Assembly: GCF_015775515.1 (NCBI RefSeq)
Contig: NZ_CP065383.1
Coordinates: 1,426,001-1,490,000 of the forward strand
Length of the DNA stretch: 64,000 nt
Origin: Atribacter laminatus
GTDB lineage: Bacteria; Atribacterota; Atribacteria; Atribacterales; Atribacteraceae
Direction of reading: 5' to 3'
The notes beneath the pieces were generated by a model, which ran no database searches, had not been told where the DNA came from, and saw only the letters and a list, made by a program, of their open reading frames with translations. Position numbers and translations under genes: made by a program. Positions 8,617 to 17,332 of the stretch are shown piece after piece. How positions within the stretch are numbered: position 1 is the first letter of the stretch; every line of letters starts with the position of its first letter.

Positions 8617-9828
8617 TCAAAAAAACTCATTTCCTTTAAATAGCTGGTTAAGAACCAATGATGCCGCCCCACGGGCTGCTGGCCGATCTTTAATTTCAGC
8701 AACTTTAAAGGCAAGATTACGGGTGGTTAATTCTAAGGATTGACGGCGTACTGTTCCCTTTACTGGGTTAAGAATCAGGTCGCCGAGATCGGCAAGTTCT
8801 CCACCGATGAGTATAGCTTCGGGATTGAGAAAATTCACTACGTTCGCAATTACTTCTCCTAACGTTCGGCCCATTTCTTCAACCAAACTGATACAGAATT
8901 TATCATTTTTATTAGCTGCCTGAATGAAGGATTGAATTGATAAAAATTTAGAATTTTCACGGATTTGGTCCAAGAAGGGAGAAATGACACCGTGTTGAAC
9001 AGCATTTTTAATTGATCGCATTACTGCCGAAGAAGAAACATACGTTTCCAAACAGCCGTAGCTCCCACAACTGCAGATCGGGCCACTTTTATCATACTGA
9101 ACATGCCCTAATTCCCCTGCTAACCCCTGAGCACCATAGTAAAAGGAACCATGAGTCATTAAACTGGCACCAATCCCATAGGAAAGGTCAATATAAATCT
9201 GATTTTGAAAGTTCCTGCCAGCGCCAAAAAGGCTTTCGGATAATAGCTTACAATTGGTGTTGCCCTCAACATAGATTGGGAGTTGAAATTCCTTTTCCAT
9301 AATCTGACGCAGAGGAACATTCCTCCAATCGGCAATTTGTGAACAGAACAATGAAACACCTCGTTCTCGATCAACTAAACCGGGGTCGGCAATGCCGATT
9401 CCCAATAATGGTGGTAAATGAGTTGAACCGGTATGATTGAGTTGGTGTATAGTTTTTTTTAATAACGCAACGATTTGGTTGCCTGCAGTTCCTTCTGGGA
9501 GAGTATAATTCTTCTGGCCGATAATTTTATTTTCAAAGTCTATTAGTAAACCATGAATAAATTGGGGATCAAACTCAATCCCGATAACTTTTCCTCCATT
9601 GGGATTTAAAGTTAAAAGGCGCTGTTTTTTCCCTTTTTCATTCTTTCCTAATCCTTTTTCAATTAAAATATTTTCTTCCATTAATTCTCTGGTGAGCTGA
9701 GTTATCGATGCCGGCCGAATACACATCTTTTTTTGAATCTCAGTACGGGATAGGGAGCCGTTTTCGTAAATTAACCTTTTAATTGCCGCTTTATGGTGGC
9801 TTTTGGCAAAGGATTTACGTCTTTTCAT
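8617..9828 (-). CDS. ROK family transcriptional regulator (NagC/XylR type)
   Basis: A 403-residue protein with an N-terminal winged helix (about 12-65: SRTEIQKKMCIRPASITQLT) and a C-terminal ROK sugar-binding domain. GELGHVQYDKSGPICSCGSYGCLE (split here as GELGHV and CSCGSYGCLE, about 240-263) holds the zinc-binding cysteines and sugar-contacting Glu/His. Such proteins are repressors relieved by a sugar or amino-sugar ligand. The gene is divergent from the DegT aminotransferase operon and both promoters carry the same 14-base sequence with a CTTATAAG core, so it probably controls itself and that operon. Confidence 0.88.
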   Translation of the reverse strand: MKRRKSFAKSHHKAAIKRLIYENGSLSRTEIQKKMCIRPASITQLTRELMEENILIEKGLGKNEKGKKQRLLTLNPNGGKVIGIEFDPQFIHGLLIDFENKIIGQKNYTLPEGTAGNQIVALLKKTIHQLNHTGSTHLPPLLGIGIADPGLVDRERGVSLFCSQIADWRNVPLRQIMEKEFQLPIYVEGNTNCKLLSESLFGAGRNFQNQIYIDLSYGIGASLMTHGSFYYGAQGLAGELGHVQYDKSGPICSCGSYGCLETYVSSSAVMRSIKNAVQHGVISPFLDQIRENSKFLSIQSFIQAANKNDKFCISLVEEMGRTLGEVIANVVNFLNPEAILIGGELADLGDLILNPVKGTVRRQSLELTTRNLAFKVAEIKDRPAARGAASLVLNQLFKGNEFF

Positions 9829-9855
9829 TTTTTTTGTCCCTAATTTTTATTTTAT

Positions 9856-9870
9856 TTACTTATAAGAAAT
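9856..9870. promoter_or_regulatory. Candidate ROK operator, regulator side
   Basis: TTACTTATAAGAAAT with palindromic core CTTATAAG, 28 bases upstream of the regulator's start. The first 14 bases are repeated exactly at 10087-10100 in front of the divergent operon. Confidence 0.5.
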
Positions 9871-10057
9871 AAATAAATGAGAAACGAACGATTTAGCGTT
9901 TCCATTTTATCAAAATAAAAATTAAATAAATAGCTATGATGAATAGGTATATATATTATTTAAATATTGTTCATTTCTAATGGAAATATGAAATTTTACT
10001 GAAATATAAAAATTCGGTTTGTAGTAAAAATATAAGAAAAGACCAGAAAAACGATAA

Positions 10058-10100
10058 TTGACGAAGACAAATAAAAAAGGATATACTTACTTATAAGAAA
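10058..10100 (+). promoter_or_regulatory. Promoter with candidate ROK operator for the aminotransferase operon
   Basis: TTGACG (10058-10063), 18-base spacer, TATACT (10082-10087). The operator-like TTACTTATAAGAAA (10087-10100) overlaps the end of the -10 box, a position suited to repression. The remainder of the 9829-10131 gap is AT-rich and shows no gene. Confidence 0.5.
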
Positions 10101-10131
10101 AAAACAATTCCTTTCTGAAGGAGGAGATTTT

Positions 10132-11409
10132 ATGTCTGAGCGATTGGCAAAGTTGGGAGGAGAACCAATTTTTAAAGAAAAATTTCCCATGTGGCCTAAC
10201 TTCTCAGAAAAAACCAAACGAGAAGCCTTGGTTCCTCTTGAAACTGGATTGGTGAATTATTGGACGGGAAGCAAAGGAGTTGAGTTCGAAGAAAAATGGG
10301 CTCAATATTGTAACTGTAAATATGGAATATCGACCTCAAACGGCACTTCGGCTCTTCATACCGCTTTAGCTGCCTGCGGGATTGGACCGGGGGACGAAGT
10401 TATTGTTACTTCATATTCATTTATTGCATCATCCTTTTGTGTTGTTCAAGCCGGAGCTATACCAGTATTTGCTGATGTTCGAAAAGAGACCCATACCATC
10501 GATCCGGCATCAATTGAGAAAAATATTACCACAAGAACCAAAGCTATCATTCCTGTTCATCTTTACGGAATTCCCTGTGATATGGACGAAATCATGGCCA
10601 TTGCTCAGAAACATAATCTTTTCGTCATAGAAGATTGTGCCCAAGCTCATGGAAGTGAATACCGAGGAAAAAAAGTGGGGAGCATTGGTCATGCTGGTTG
10701 TTTCAGCTTTTGCCAGTCTAAACATTTCACTACTGGAGGCGAGGGAGGAGCGATAGTAACCAACGATGAGAACCTTGCCTGGGCAGCTCGTTCTTTCCGA
10801 GACCATGGTTATGATGTTCGAGAAAGGCTGCGGTTATTGGAATTAGAAAAGAAATTATTCTATATTCATCAACGAGTTGGTTTTAACTACCGGCTAACAG
10901 AAATCCAATCGATAATAGGTCTCTGTGAGTTAGAGCGTTTTGACGAGTGGAATAAAAAACGCCGGATTCAAATTGGTGATAAATTATTGAAGGCTTTACA
11001 GGGCCATGAAGCGGTTCAATACCTTCCTCCTCATGGGAAAGAGAAGAAATTAATTTCTTATTGGCTTTTTCCAATAGTAATTAATTTAGATCGCATAACC
11101 TGTACGATTAAAGAATTTTGGGAAGCCATAGAAGCCGAAGGAATTCCGGTGGCTCCAGTGCTCTGGCCTCAAATGTACAGAGAAAAAGCTTTTATTGAAC
11201 ACAATGGATTTGGCACGGTGAAGTTCCCCTTTGATTCCAAAGAATATACCGAAGTCCGGTCGGTTGATTATCGAAGTGTTACTTGTGAAAATGCCGCCTG
11301 GATTGAAGAAAGAACCTTTTGCTTTCCAACTCATCCGGTTTATGAAGATCGACACGTTGATGCCATGGTAGCTGCTTTTGAGAAAGTTTATAAACATTAT
11401 AAAAAATAG
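10132..11409 (+). CDS. DegT/DnrJ/EryC1 family aminotransferase (1)
   Basis: A 425-residue PLP enzyme of the sugar aminotransferase family, which transfers an amino group to keto-sugars or keto-cyclitols. Visible features are GTSALHTALAA (phosphate cup, about 64), VIEDCAQAHGSEY (the PLP-contacting Asp, about 166) and SFCQSKHFTTGGEGG with the Schiff-base Lys at about 197. AGGAGGAG lies upstream of the ATG. It follows a ROK-regulated promoter and is followed by a strong terminator, so it may be monocistronic. Similarity to AHBA-synthase/inosamine aminotransferases is a family-level impression. Confidence 0.88.
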   Translation: MSERLAKLGGEPIFKEKFPMWPNFSEKTKREALVPLETGLVNYWTGSKGVEFEEKWAQYCNCKYGISTSNGTSALHTALAACGIGPGDEVIVTSYSFIASSFCVVQAGAIPVFADVRKETHTIDPASIEKNITTRTKAIIPVHLYGIPCDMDEIMAIAQKHNLFVIEDCAQAHGSEYRGKKVGSIGHAGCFSFCQSKHFTTGGEGGAIVTNDENLAWAARSFRDHGYDVRERLRLLELEKKLFYIHQRVGFNYRLTEIQSIIGLCELERFDEWNKKRRIQIGDKLLKALQGHEAVQYLPPHGKEKKLISYWLFPIVINLDRITCTIKEFWEAIEAEGIPVAPVLWPQMYREKAFIEHNGFGTVKFPFDSKEYTEVRSVDYRSVTCENAAWIEERTFCFPTHPVYEDRHVDAMVAAFEKVYKHYKK

Positions 11410-11442
11410 GCGTTGTATACCCGATAGTATCAGATAAAAATT

Positions 11443-11483
11443 ATTGATGTGGGCGCAATTTATTGCGCCCACATCAATTTTTA
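11443..11483 (+). terminator. Strong intrinsic terminator
   Basis: A perfect 17-bp inverted repeat (11443-11459/11462-11478; ATTGATGTGGGCGCAAT) with a two-base centre, followed by TTTT. It closes the first aminotransferase gene. The GGGCGCAATTTATTGCGCCC core is of a kind also seen as dispersed hairpins (compare ATAAATTGCGCCC near 51239). Confidence 0.8.
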
Positions 11484-11757
11484 AATTTATTCAGGGGTTT
11501 GATTTATCCCTTCCCATTTTAAAACCGTGTTGGTTGCTATCCTTCCAGCGACCTCTTTTAAAGAGCAACTGTATAAAACATCCAAATACCCTCAAACTTA
11601 TAACATTTCCAACTAAAAAATTAAAAATGGTTAAAAAATACTTAATAATTTTTATAAAAGAACAAAAATGAAAATAATTAGCCAAAATATTACCAAAAAT
11701 ATCTGTAAATATGTCGTAATTGAATTATAAACTCATTAAATCGATGAAAAATTTAGT

Positions 11758-11790
11758 TTGACAAATAAAATTTATAAAAGATAGTATAAT
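11758..11790 (+). promoter_or_regulatory. Probable promoter of the second aminotransferase/CUT2 region
   Basis: TTGACA at 11758-11763 followed by TAGTAT (18-base spacer) or TATAAT at 11785-11790 (21-base spacer). It ends an AT-rich gap (11484-11757) in which I see no gene. The first transcribed bases would include a weak GGGGA...TCCCC hairpin before the ribosome site. Confidence 0.45.
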
Positions 11791-11875
11791 AAAATCAATA
11801 TTAATCCATAAAAAAGAACTAAGGGGGAGTGAATAAAAACCGAGCTTTCCCCAAAAGTTGAGAAGGAGGAAACGA

Positions 11876-13174
11876 ATGCCTAAAAAACCTTCAGATTTTC
11901 GCTACAATACTGGGCCATCTCAAGTGCCCTGGGCAGCAGTTGGAGAAAATTATAATGCATCTGATATTATGGCTTTGATTAAATTTTTGATCATGAAAAA
12001 TGACGATGAATATGATAATGCCTTGAAAGAAGTGGAAACAGCAATTCAGAAATTGTCCAAACATGGAAAAGCGCCGGGTAAACTGTCCTTAGGTGATAAT
12101 GTTTCACTTTTAGAAGAAAAAATCAATCATTATTTAGGAACCAATAATGCCACCTTTATAACCAATGCGACAGCGGGATTTGAAATCGCTTACAAATATG
12201 CCAACTTGGGTCCTGGAGACGAAGTGATAGCTCCAGCTATTACTTTTATGGCGACCATATCTTATCCCCTCTCGGTAGGAGCCAAAGTTGTCTTTGCTGA
12301 TGTCGACCCTCGAACTATAAACATGGACCCAGCCGATGTGGCGAAAAAGATTACTAAAAAGACGAAGGTCATTGTCCCTGTTCATATCGGCGGTTGGCCA
12401 GCCAACATGGATCCGATTATGGAATTATCCAAAGAACACGATATTGTTGTTTTAGAGGATGCTGCACATGCTTTTGGGTCTATCTATAAAGGGAAGAAGG
12501 CTGGAACCATCGGGCATTTTGGAGCCTATAGTTTTCACGAAGTGAAGAATGTAACCTCTTTTGGTGAAGGTGGTGTTCTTGTTTCAACTCTTCCCTTCGG
12601 TGAAGACTTAAAGAAATGCCGCTTTTTGGGATTAGATCTCAGCAGAAAAATCAAAAATTGGTTGTATGATGTGGTTGCCGTTGAGGGCAAATATGGACCA
12701 TTTGCTGCCGGCAACTGTTCATCAACCGAAGTCCAAGCGCTGGGTTTGATTCAACAAATGGGTCGAATTGATGATATTATCGCGGTGAGAAGAAGAAATG
12801 CCCAATATTTAACCAAACGATTTGAAGAAAATGAAGCTATTATACCTCAATTATTGGATACCGAAGAGATTCGATCAACTTATCACCTTTACCTTCTCCA
12901 AGTTGATCCGAAGAAGTTAAAAGGGGATATTCAAAATTTGAAACAAAAATTGGACGAACGAGGAATTACCAACATCCCTCACTTTGCACCTCTCTATAAG
13001 TTTAATGTTTTGAAGAGATTAGGGTATAATCAAGAAGAGTGGGAGAAAGCTTGTCCTAATGCCGAAAATGCGTTTAATCATTGCTTTACACATCTCCCCT
13101 TGTATGGTTTAACTCAAGAACAACTTGAATACATGGCCGAAAATGTCTTACAATCGGTAAAAGAGCTCCAGTAA
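11876..13174 (+). CDS. DegT/DnrJ/EryC1 family aminotransferase (2)
   Basis: A 432-residue PLP-dependent sugar aminotransferase. It has ITNATAGFEIAYK (phosphate cup), VVLEDAAHAFGSIY (PLP Asp) and SFHEVKNVTSFGEGG with the Schiff-base Lys near residue 224. The start is ATG 11876: AGAAGGAGGA ends five bases upstream, whereas an upstream in-frame TTG at 11858 lies before that signal. It is clearly different in sequence from the aminotransferase at 10132, so the two are not a recent duplication. It precedes a CUT2 sugar transporter. Confidence 0.9.
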   Translation: MPKKPSDFRYNTGPSQVPWAAVGENYNASDIMALIKFLIMKNDDEYDNALKEVETAIQKLSKHGKAPGKLSLGDNVSLLEEKINHYLGTNNATFITNATAGFEIAYKYANLGPGDEVIAPAITFMATISYPLSVGAKVVFADVDPRTINMDPADVAKKITKKTKVIVPVHIGGWPANMDPIMELSKEHDIVVLEDAAHAFGSIYKGKKAGTIGHFGAYSFHEVKNVTSFGEGGVLVSTLPFGEDLKKCRFLGLDLSRKIKNWLYDVVAVEGKYGPFAAGNCSSTEVQALGLIQQMGRIDDIIAVRRRNAQYLTKRFEENEAIIPQLLDTEEIRSTYHLYLLQVDPKKLKGDIQNLKQKLDERGITNIPHFAPLYKFNVLKRLGYNQEEWEKACPNAENAFNHCFTHLPLYGLTQEQLEYMAENVLQSVKELQ

Positions 13175-13234
13175 ATAAACCCTCCTGTTGATTTGCAGTA
13201 CTAGGTAACAATGAAAAATTTATATGCTGATCAA

Positions 13235-13400
13235 ATTCCCCCCTTTAGAAAAGGGGGTGAGGGGGATTTGAATTATTTCCTGTTCCGTCATTGCGAGGAG
13301 GTCAACCGATTTTTGGTTGAACGACGTGGCAATCTCTGCCATCTAATTTGCCATTCTGAGGAGTCTGGTGTTTTCTACCGGACGACGTGAGAATCTCATC
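13235..13400 (+). repeat. R2 followed by two R1-type copies
   Basis: R2 at about 13235-13272 (CCCCCTTTAGAAAAGGGGG). A full R1 at 13285-13337 has an unusual inner arm TCAACC...GGTTGA (13302-13307/13315-13320). A diverged R1 at 13350-13400 ends GACGACGTGAGAATCTCAT. Confidence 0.8.
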
Positions 13401-13454
13401 TTTTTATTCTTTTTTCTAGGTGATTTTCTCAATATATCAAGGAAAATCCGAAAG

Positions 13455-13548
13455 GCACCCTCCCCGCCGTAAAACGGCACCCCTCCAAGGAGGGGAATTG
13501 TTGAATTCATTCCCCCATTGAGGGGGGGGGAATCCAGGGGGGTGTGCC
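13455..13548 (+). repeat. R5 unit, full copy
   Basis: A 94-bp unit closely matching the copy at 6469-6558, with GCACCCTCCCC and GGGGGGTGTGCC ends and a run of nine or more G in the right half. An R3-like TTTTCAGGATAGG follows at about 13590. No gene is seen in 13175-13777. Confidence 0.85.
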
Positions 13549-13777
13549 TTGTCTTTTTTTGTTTATTCTTTTTTCATCAATATCGGCATTTTCAGGATAG
13601 GTTACAATAGTTTTTGAGAATGAGGAGGTGAAGATTCCAATTTTAAAAAATAAGCGTCACAATTGAATAAGATTTATATAACCATTGAGATTGTCCTTTT
13701 TATGCCTGAGAAGTTGTAGTGGGTTAAAGGAATATGGTAATAGGGAAAAAGATTTTAAAAAATGGAGGGAAAAAACC

Positions 13778-14755
13778 GTGAAAAAAGGTATATTTTTAGT
13801 AATGATGGTGATTTTTCTGCTTTCTATAACTATGATAGCCAACGCTCAAGAGCTTACTATTGCTGTTATCCCGTTATCTCTTGGTCACCCCTGGTGGGTA
13901 CGTTGTGAAGAAGGTGCCAAGATGGCTGGAGAGGAACTCGGTATCAACATTATTTATACTGCACCGGAAAAAGAAGATGCCGCCAAACAACTGGATTATT
14001 TTAATGACCAAGTCAATAAGGGTGTTGATGCTATTATTTTGGCAGCAGTTGATGCCGAAACTATGAAAAAGCCGATTGCTGATGCAATAGCCAAGGGAAT
14101 ACCGGTATTTGGTTTTGATATTGGTGCACCAGGCACTGAAATTATCTGGACCGCTTCAGGATGGGAGCCAGCTCAAAGTGGTACAAACATTGGTGAGGGC
14201 TTAGCAAAAGAGATTGGTGGCAAAGGAAAAGTTGCTTTAATCACCGCTGGCCTTGGGCAACCCTATCTTGAAAAAAGACAAAAAGCTATTGAAGCGGTAT
14301 TGGCTCAATATCCGGATATTTCAATTGTGGGCTTGTATGCCAACGATAATGACTATGAGAAAGCCTTAAGCCAGTGTGAATCAGTATTACTCGCTCATCC
14401 TGATTTAGCTGGTTTTGCCAGCACGACCACCACTGGAATCCCAGCAGCAGCTCAAGCAATTATTAATGCTGGTTTGGAAGGAAAAGTAGCGGTTTGGGGA
14501 GTTTCAATGCCGAAACAAAACGCTGATTATGTCAAGAATGGAATTGTAAAAGGCGGATTGGCATTGGATTCAGCTCAGATGACTTACTTAGGAGTACGAA
14601 TTGCTTACGATTATCTCACCAAAGATAAAGTTCTTCCCGTTCCAGGGAACGAATATGGCTGGGCTGAAGTACCAGTCACCGATATTGAAGAAAAGTTTTC
14701 CTATGTTCCCGATACACTATTAACTCCAGAAAACGTTGATACCTTCGGATTCTAA
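13778..14755 (+). CDS. Sugar ABC transporter substrate-binding protein (CUT2, RbsB-like)
   Basis: A 325-residue periplasmic-binding protein of the ribose/inositol type (Peripla_BP_4). A signal peptide (KKGIFLVMMVIFLLSITMIA, cleavage after ANA) leads to two alpha/beta lobes; DAIILAAVDAETMKKPI and GIPVFGFDIG are typical hinge/ligand segments. The start is GTG 13778 with GGAGGGA seven bases upstream; an in-frame ATG at 13703 would bury the signal peptide 25 residues inside. It heads a transporter operon with ATPase and two permeases, and a terminator-like hairpin follows it. Ligand is likely a monosaccharide, amino sugar or cyclitol. Confidence 0.9.
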   Translation: MKKGIFLVMMVIFLLSITMIANAQELTIAVIPLSLGHPWWVRCEEGAKMAGEELGINIIYTAPEKEDAAKQLDYFNDQVNKGVDAIILAAVDAETMKKPIADAIAKGIPVFGFDIGAPGTEIIWTASGWEPAQSGTNIGEGLAKEIGGKGKVALITAGLGQPYLEKRQKAIEAVLAQYPDISIVGLYANDNDYEKALSQCESVLLAHPDLAGFASTTTTGIPAAAQAIINAGLEGKVAVWGVSMPKQNADYVKNGIVKGGLALDSAQMTYLGVRIAYDYLTKDKVLPVPGNEYGWAEVPVTDIEEKFSYVPDTLLTPENVDTFGF

Positions 14756-14773
14756 AAGCAGTTGCTATATACT

Positions 14774-14820
14774 GGAAGGTTATAAAAAGTGTTTTTATGA
14801 CCTTCCGTTTCTGTTTTTTT
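14774..14820 (+). terminator. Hairpin with T-run between binding protein and ATPase genes
   Basis: Fifteen-base stem 14774-14788/14792-14806 (GGAAGG...CCTTCC, one wobble) with a three-base loop and a run of seven T ending at 14820. It can act as a partial terminator or 3' stabiliser that leaves the binding protein more abundant than the membrane parts. Confidence 0.7.
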
Positions 14821-14879
14821 ATGCTGCAATAAAGATAAATCCAATATGATATAGCAACAAGGAATGAAGGTGGAACCCG

Positions 14880-16367
14880 ATGATTCGCATTGATCATGTT
14901 TCCAAATCATTTCCAGGAGTCGTCGCGCTCAATGATATATCTTTCCAGATTGATTCTGGCACAGTACATGGTTTAGTTGGAGAAAATGGTGCCGGGAAAA
15001 GTACCTTGATTAAAATAATTTCTGGAATTTACACCGATTATGAAGGAGATATATTTATTGATGATCAACAACTTCAGATAAACTCTGTTCATGAGTCACA
15101 AAAAAAGGGAATTGCTACTATTTTTCAAGAACTGACTGTTGTTCGGGAACTTACTGTAGCTGAGAATATTTTTTTAGGAAGAGAACCAGTTGGTTTTGCT
15201 GGGGCTTTAGATCGAGCGGAGATGGAAAGAAAGAGCCAGCAAGTTTTAAATGAATTGAATGTTTCTTTTTCTCCCCGCGATAAGGTTGGAGACCTCTCAG
15301 TTGCCAATCAACAGATTGTTGAAATTAGCAAAGCCTTGGTTTTGAACACCCAGATTTTAATTATGGATGAACCCACTTCATCTCTTACCGAAAAAGAAGT
15401 TCAAAATCTATTTTCGGTCATTCATACTCTGAAAAGCAAAGGAATCACCATTCTTTATGTTTCCCATAAATTAGAAGAAATCTTCGAAATATGCGACGCT
15501 ATTACCGTTCTGCGAGATGGAAAACACATTCATACCAGTGCCAAATTTGAAACAAACCCTCCTGATGTTATTCGAATGATGGTTGGTCGGTCACTGAACA
15601 TGTTGTTTCCACCCCGGACTACCAAAAAAGGTGATTTGCTCCTATCGGTAAAGGATCTAACCAGAGAAGGCGAATTTAAAGATATCAATTTTGAAGTTCA
15701 TGCTGGAGAAATAGTTGGTTTTGCAGGTTTAATTGGTTCGGGAAGAACTGAGCTCGCCAAAGCATTATTTGGAGCAACTTGTCCTGACCAAGGGGAAATA
15801 AAAATTTGCAACCAGAAAATGAAGTTATTTTGTCATCCTCGCGAAGCGATTACTCAAGGTCTGGTTTATCTTTCCGAAGACCGAAAGCAAGAAGGCCTCA
15901 TCCTCCTTTTATCAGTGAGAGAAAATATCTCCCTTCCAATAATAAAGAAAATATCTCAAAATCTTTTTGTCAAGAGGAAAGAAGAGCAAAATATTGTTGA
16001 TTCATTGATCGAAAAACTAAAAATTAAAGTATTTAGCCGAGATCAGGTGGTTGAAACCCTATCGGGGGGAAATCAACAAAAAGTAGTTATTTCCAAATTG
16101 CTACTCACCAATGCCCAGGTATTCATCTTTGATGAGCCTACCCGTGGTATTGATGTTGGGGCTAAATACGAGATTTACAAAATTATGAACGACTTGACTG
16201 CTGATGGGAAGGGAATAGTATTTATTTCCTCAGAACTTCCAGAAATTATAGGCATTTCGGATCGAATTTATTGTATGCGGGAAGGGTCAATTGTCAAGGA
16301 ATATACTCGGGAAAAAGCAAATCCTGAGAACGTGATGTCAGCTCTTACAGGGGGTTCATCGATATGA
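14880..16367 (+). CDS. Sugar ABC transporter ATP-binding protein (double ATPase, RbsA-like)
   Basis: A 495-residue protein with two fused ABC ATPase domains as in RbsA/MglA. The first has Walker A GENGAGKST (about 34-42), signature SVANQQIVEI and Walker B ILIMDEPTS. The second has a degenerate Walker A GLIGSGRTE and an intact LSGGNQQKV signature and FIFDEPTRG, the usual asymmetry of this family. It energises the permeases encoded next; its stop overlaps the first permease start (ATGA, 16364-16367). Confidence 0.95.
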   Translation: MIRIDHVSKSFPGVVALNDISFQIDSGTVHGLVGENGAGKSTLIKIISGIYTDYEGDIFIDDQQLQINSVHESQKKGIATIFQELTVVRELTVAENIFLGREPVGFAGALDRAEMERKSQQVLNELNVSFSPRDKVGDLSVANQQIVEISKALVLNTQILIMDEPTSSLTEKEVQNLFSVIHTLKSKGITILYVSHKLEEIFEICDAITVLRDGKHIHTSAKFETNPPDVIRMMVGRSLNMLFPPRTTKKGDLLLSVKDLTREGEFKDINFEVHAGEIVGFAGLIGSGRTELAKALFGATCPDQGEIKICNQKMKLFCHPREAITQGLVYLSEDRKQEGLILLLSVRENISLPIIKKISQNLFVKRKEEQNIVDSLIEKLKIKVFSRDQVVETLSGGNQQKVVISKLLLTNAQVFIFDEPTRGIDVGAKYEIYKIMNDLTADGKGIVFISSELPEIIGISDRIYCMREGSIVKEYTREKANPENVMSALTGGSSI

Positions 16368-17332
16368 ATATGCCATTGGAGCAGAAAATACAGGAAAAAC
16401 GGAGTCCACTTCGTAATTTTCGTGAGCTACCCATTTTTCTTTATATAGTTGGTATGTTAGTTGTATTTTCTATTGTTATTCCAGGATTTTTCTCGGCACG
16501 GAATTTCGTCAATATTTCTCGTCAGATAGCGGTAGTAGGAATCTTATCCATGGGTATGACTTTAGCAATTTTAACCGCTGGCATTGATCTATCGGTTGGT
16601 TCAATTTTATCCTTTGCTATAAGCATTGGAGGAATGGGAATACCCGATGGGAGATCAATTTGGGTTGTCTATCCTCTGGTTCTTGGATTGGGATTGATTC
16701 TGGGGTTAGCGAATGGATTCTTGATCACTCGGGTTGCAGTACCGGCGATTATTATCACCTTGGGGACCATGAATATTTACCGTGGAATAACCATGATCGT
16801 TACTCAGGGGAGATATATTACTCCCATACCTTCCCAGTTTTTATATATTGGCCGAGGATTAACACCATTTTTGTTTTTGCTTGGAACGGTTATTCTTTTC
16901 ATTTATATCACTCTTTTTACTCGTTTTGGACGAAATATTTATGCCATTGGCGGCAGCGAACAGTCGGCGGTCTATTCGGGGGTACCGGTGCAAAAATATA
17001 AGGTCGCTGTTTATGCAATTAGTGGTATTCTTTCAGCTTTTGCTGGTTTAATTTTTGTTGGGAGAAGCGGTTTCATCCAACCTCAAGCTGGCATTGGTTA
17101 CGAGATGAATGCCATAGCCGCAGTTGTTATTGGTGGTACCAGTATTACCGGTGGGGTAGGGAGTATTTTAGGGTCTTTCCTTGGATCAGTTTTAATGGGT
17201 TTAATTTTAGCTGGTTTGACCATGCTTTCAGTTGATCCATATTGGCAGGGTTTAGTTACCGGAATACTCATTATCTTAGCCATTTCTATGGACTCTTTCC
17301 GGCAACTCCGTAACGATAGGAGGACCCCATGA
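16364..17332 (+). CDS. Sugar ABC transporter permease (RbsC-like, 1)
   Basis: A 322-residue inner-membrane permease of the BPD_transp_2/RbsC family with about eight to ten hydrophobic segments. The conserved DLSVGSILSFA, AIGGSEQSAVYSGV and VVIGGTSITGGVGSI stretches identify it. It overlaps the ATPase gene and the second permease gene by four bases each, implying translational coupling and a heterodimeric pore with its neighbour. Confidence 0.93.
   Translation: MNMPLEQKIQEKRSPLRNFRELPIFLYIVGMLVVFSIVIPGFFSARNFVNISRQIAVVGILSMGMTLAILTAGIDLSVGSILSFAISIGGMGIPDGRSIWVVYPLVLGLGLILGLANGFLITRVAVPAIIITLGTMNIYRGITMIVTQGRYITPIPSQFLYIGRGLTPFLFLLGTVILFIYITLFTRFGRNIYAIGGSEQSAVYSGVPVQKYKVAVYAISGILSAFAGLIFVGRSGFIQPQAGIGYEMNAIAAVVIGGTSITGGVGSILGSFLGSVLMGLILAGLTMLSVDPYWQGLVTGILIILAISMDSFRQLRNDRRTP

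Noticed and set aside
13235-13548. Clusters of short repeats as a possible CRISPR array
   Set aside because: Units are of different families, spacing is irregular, there are no uniform repeats with spacers and no cas genes in the window.
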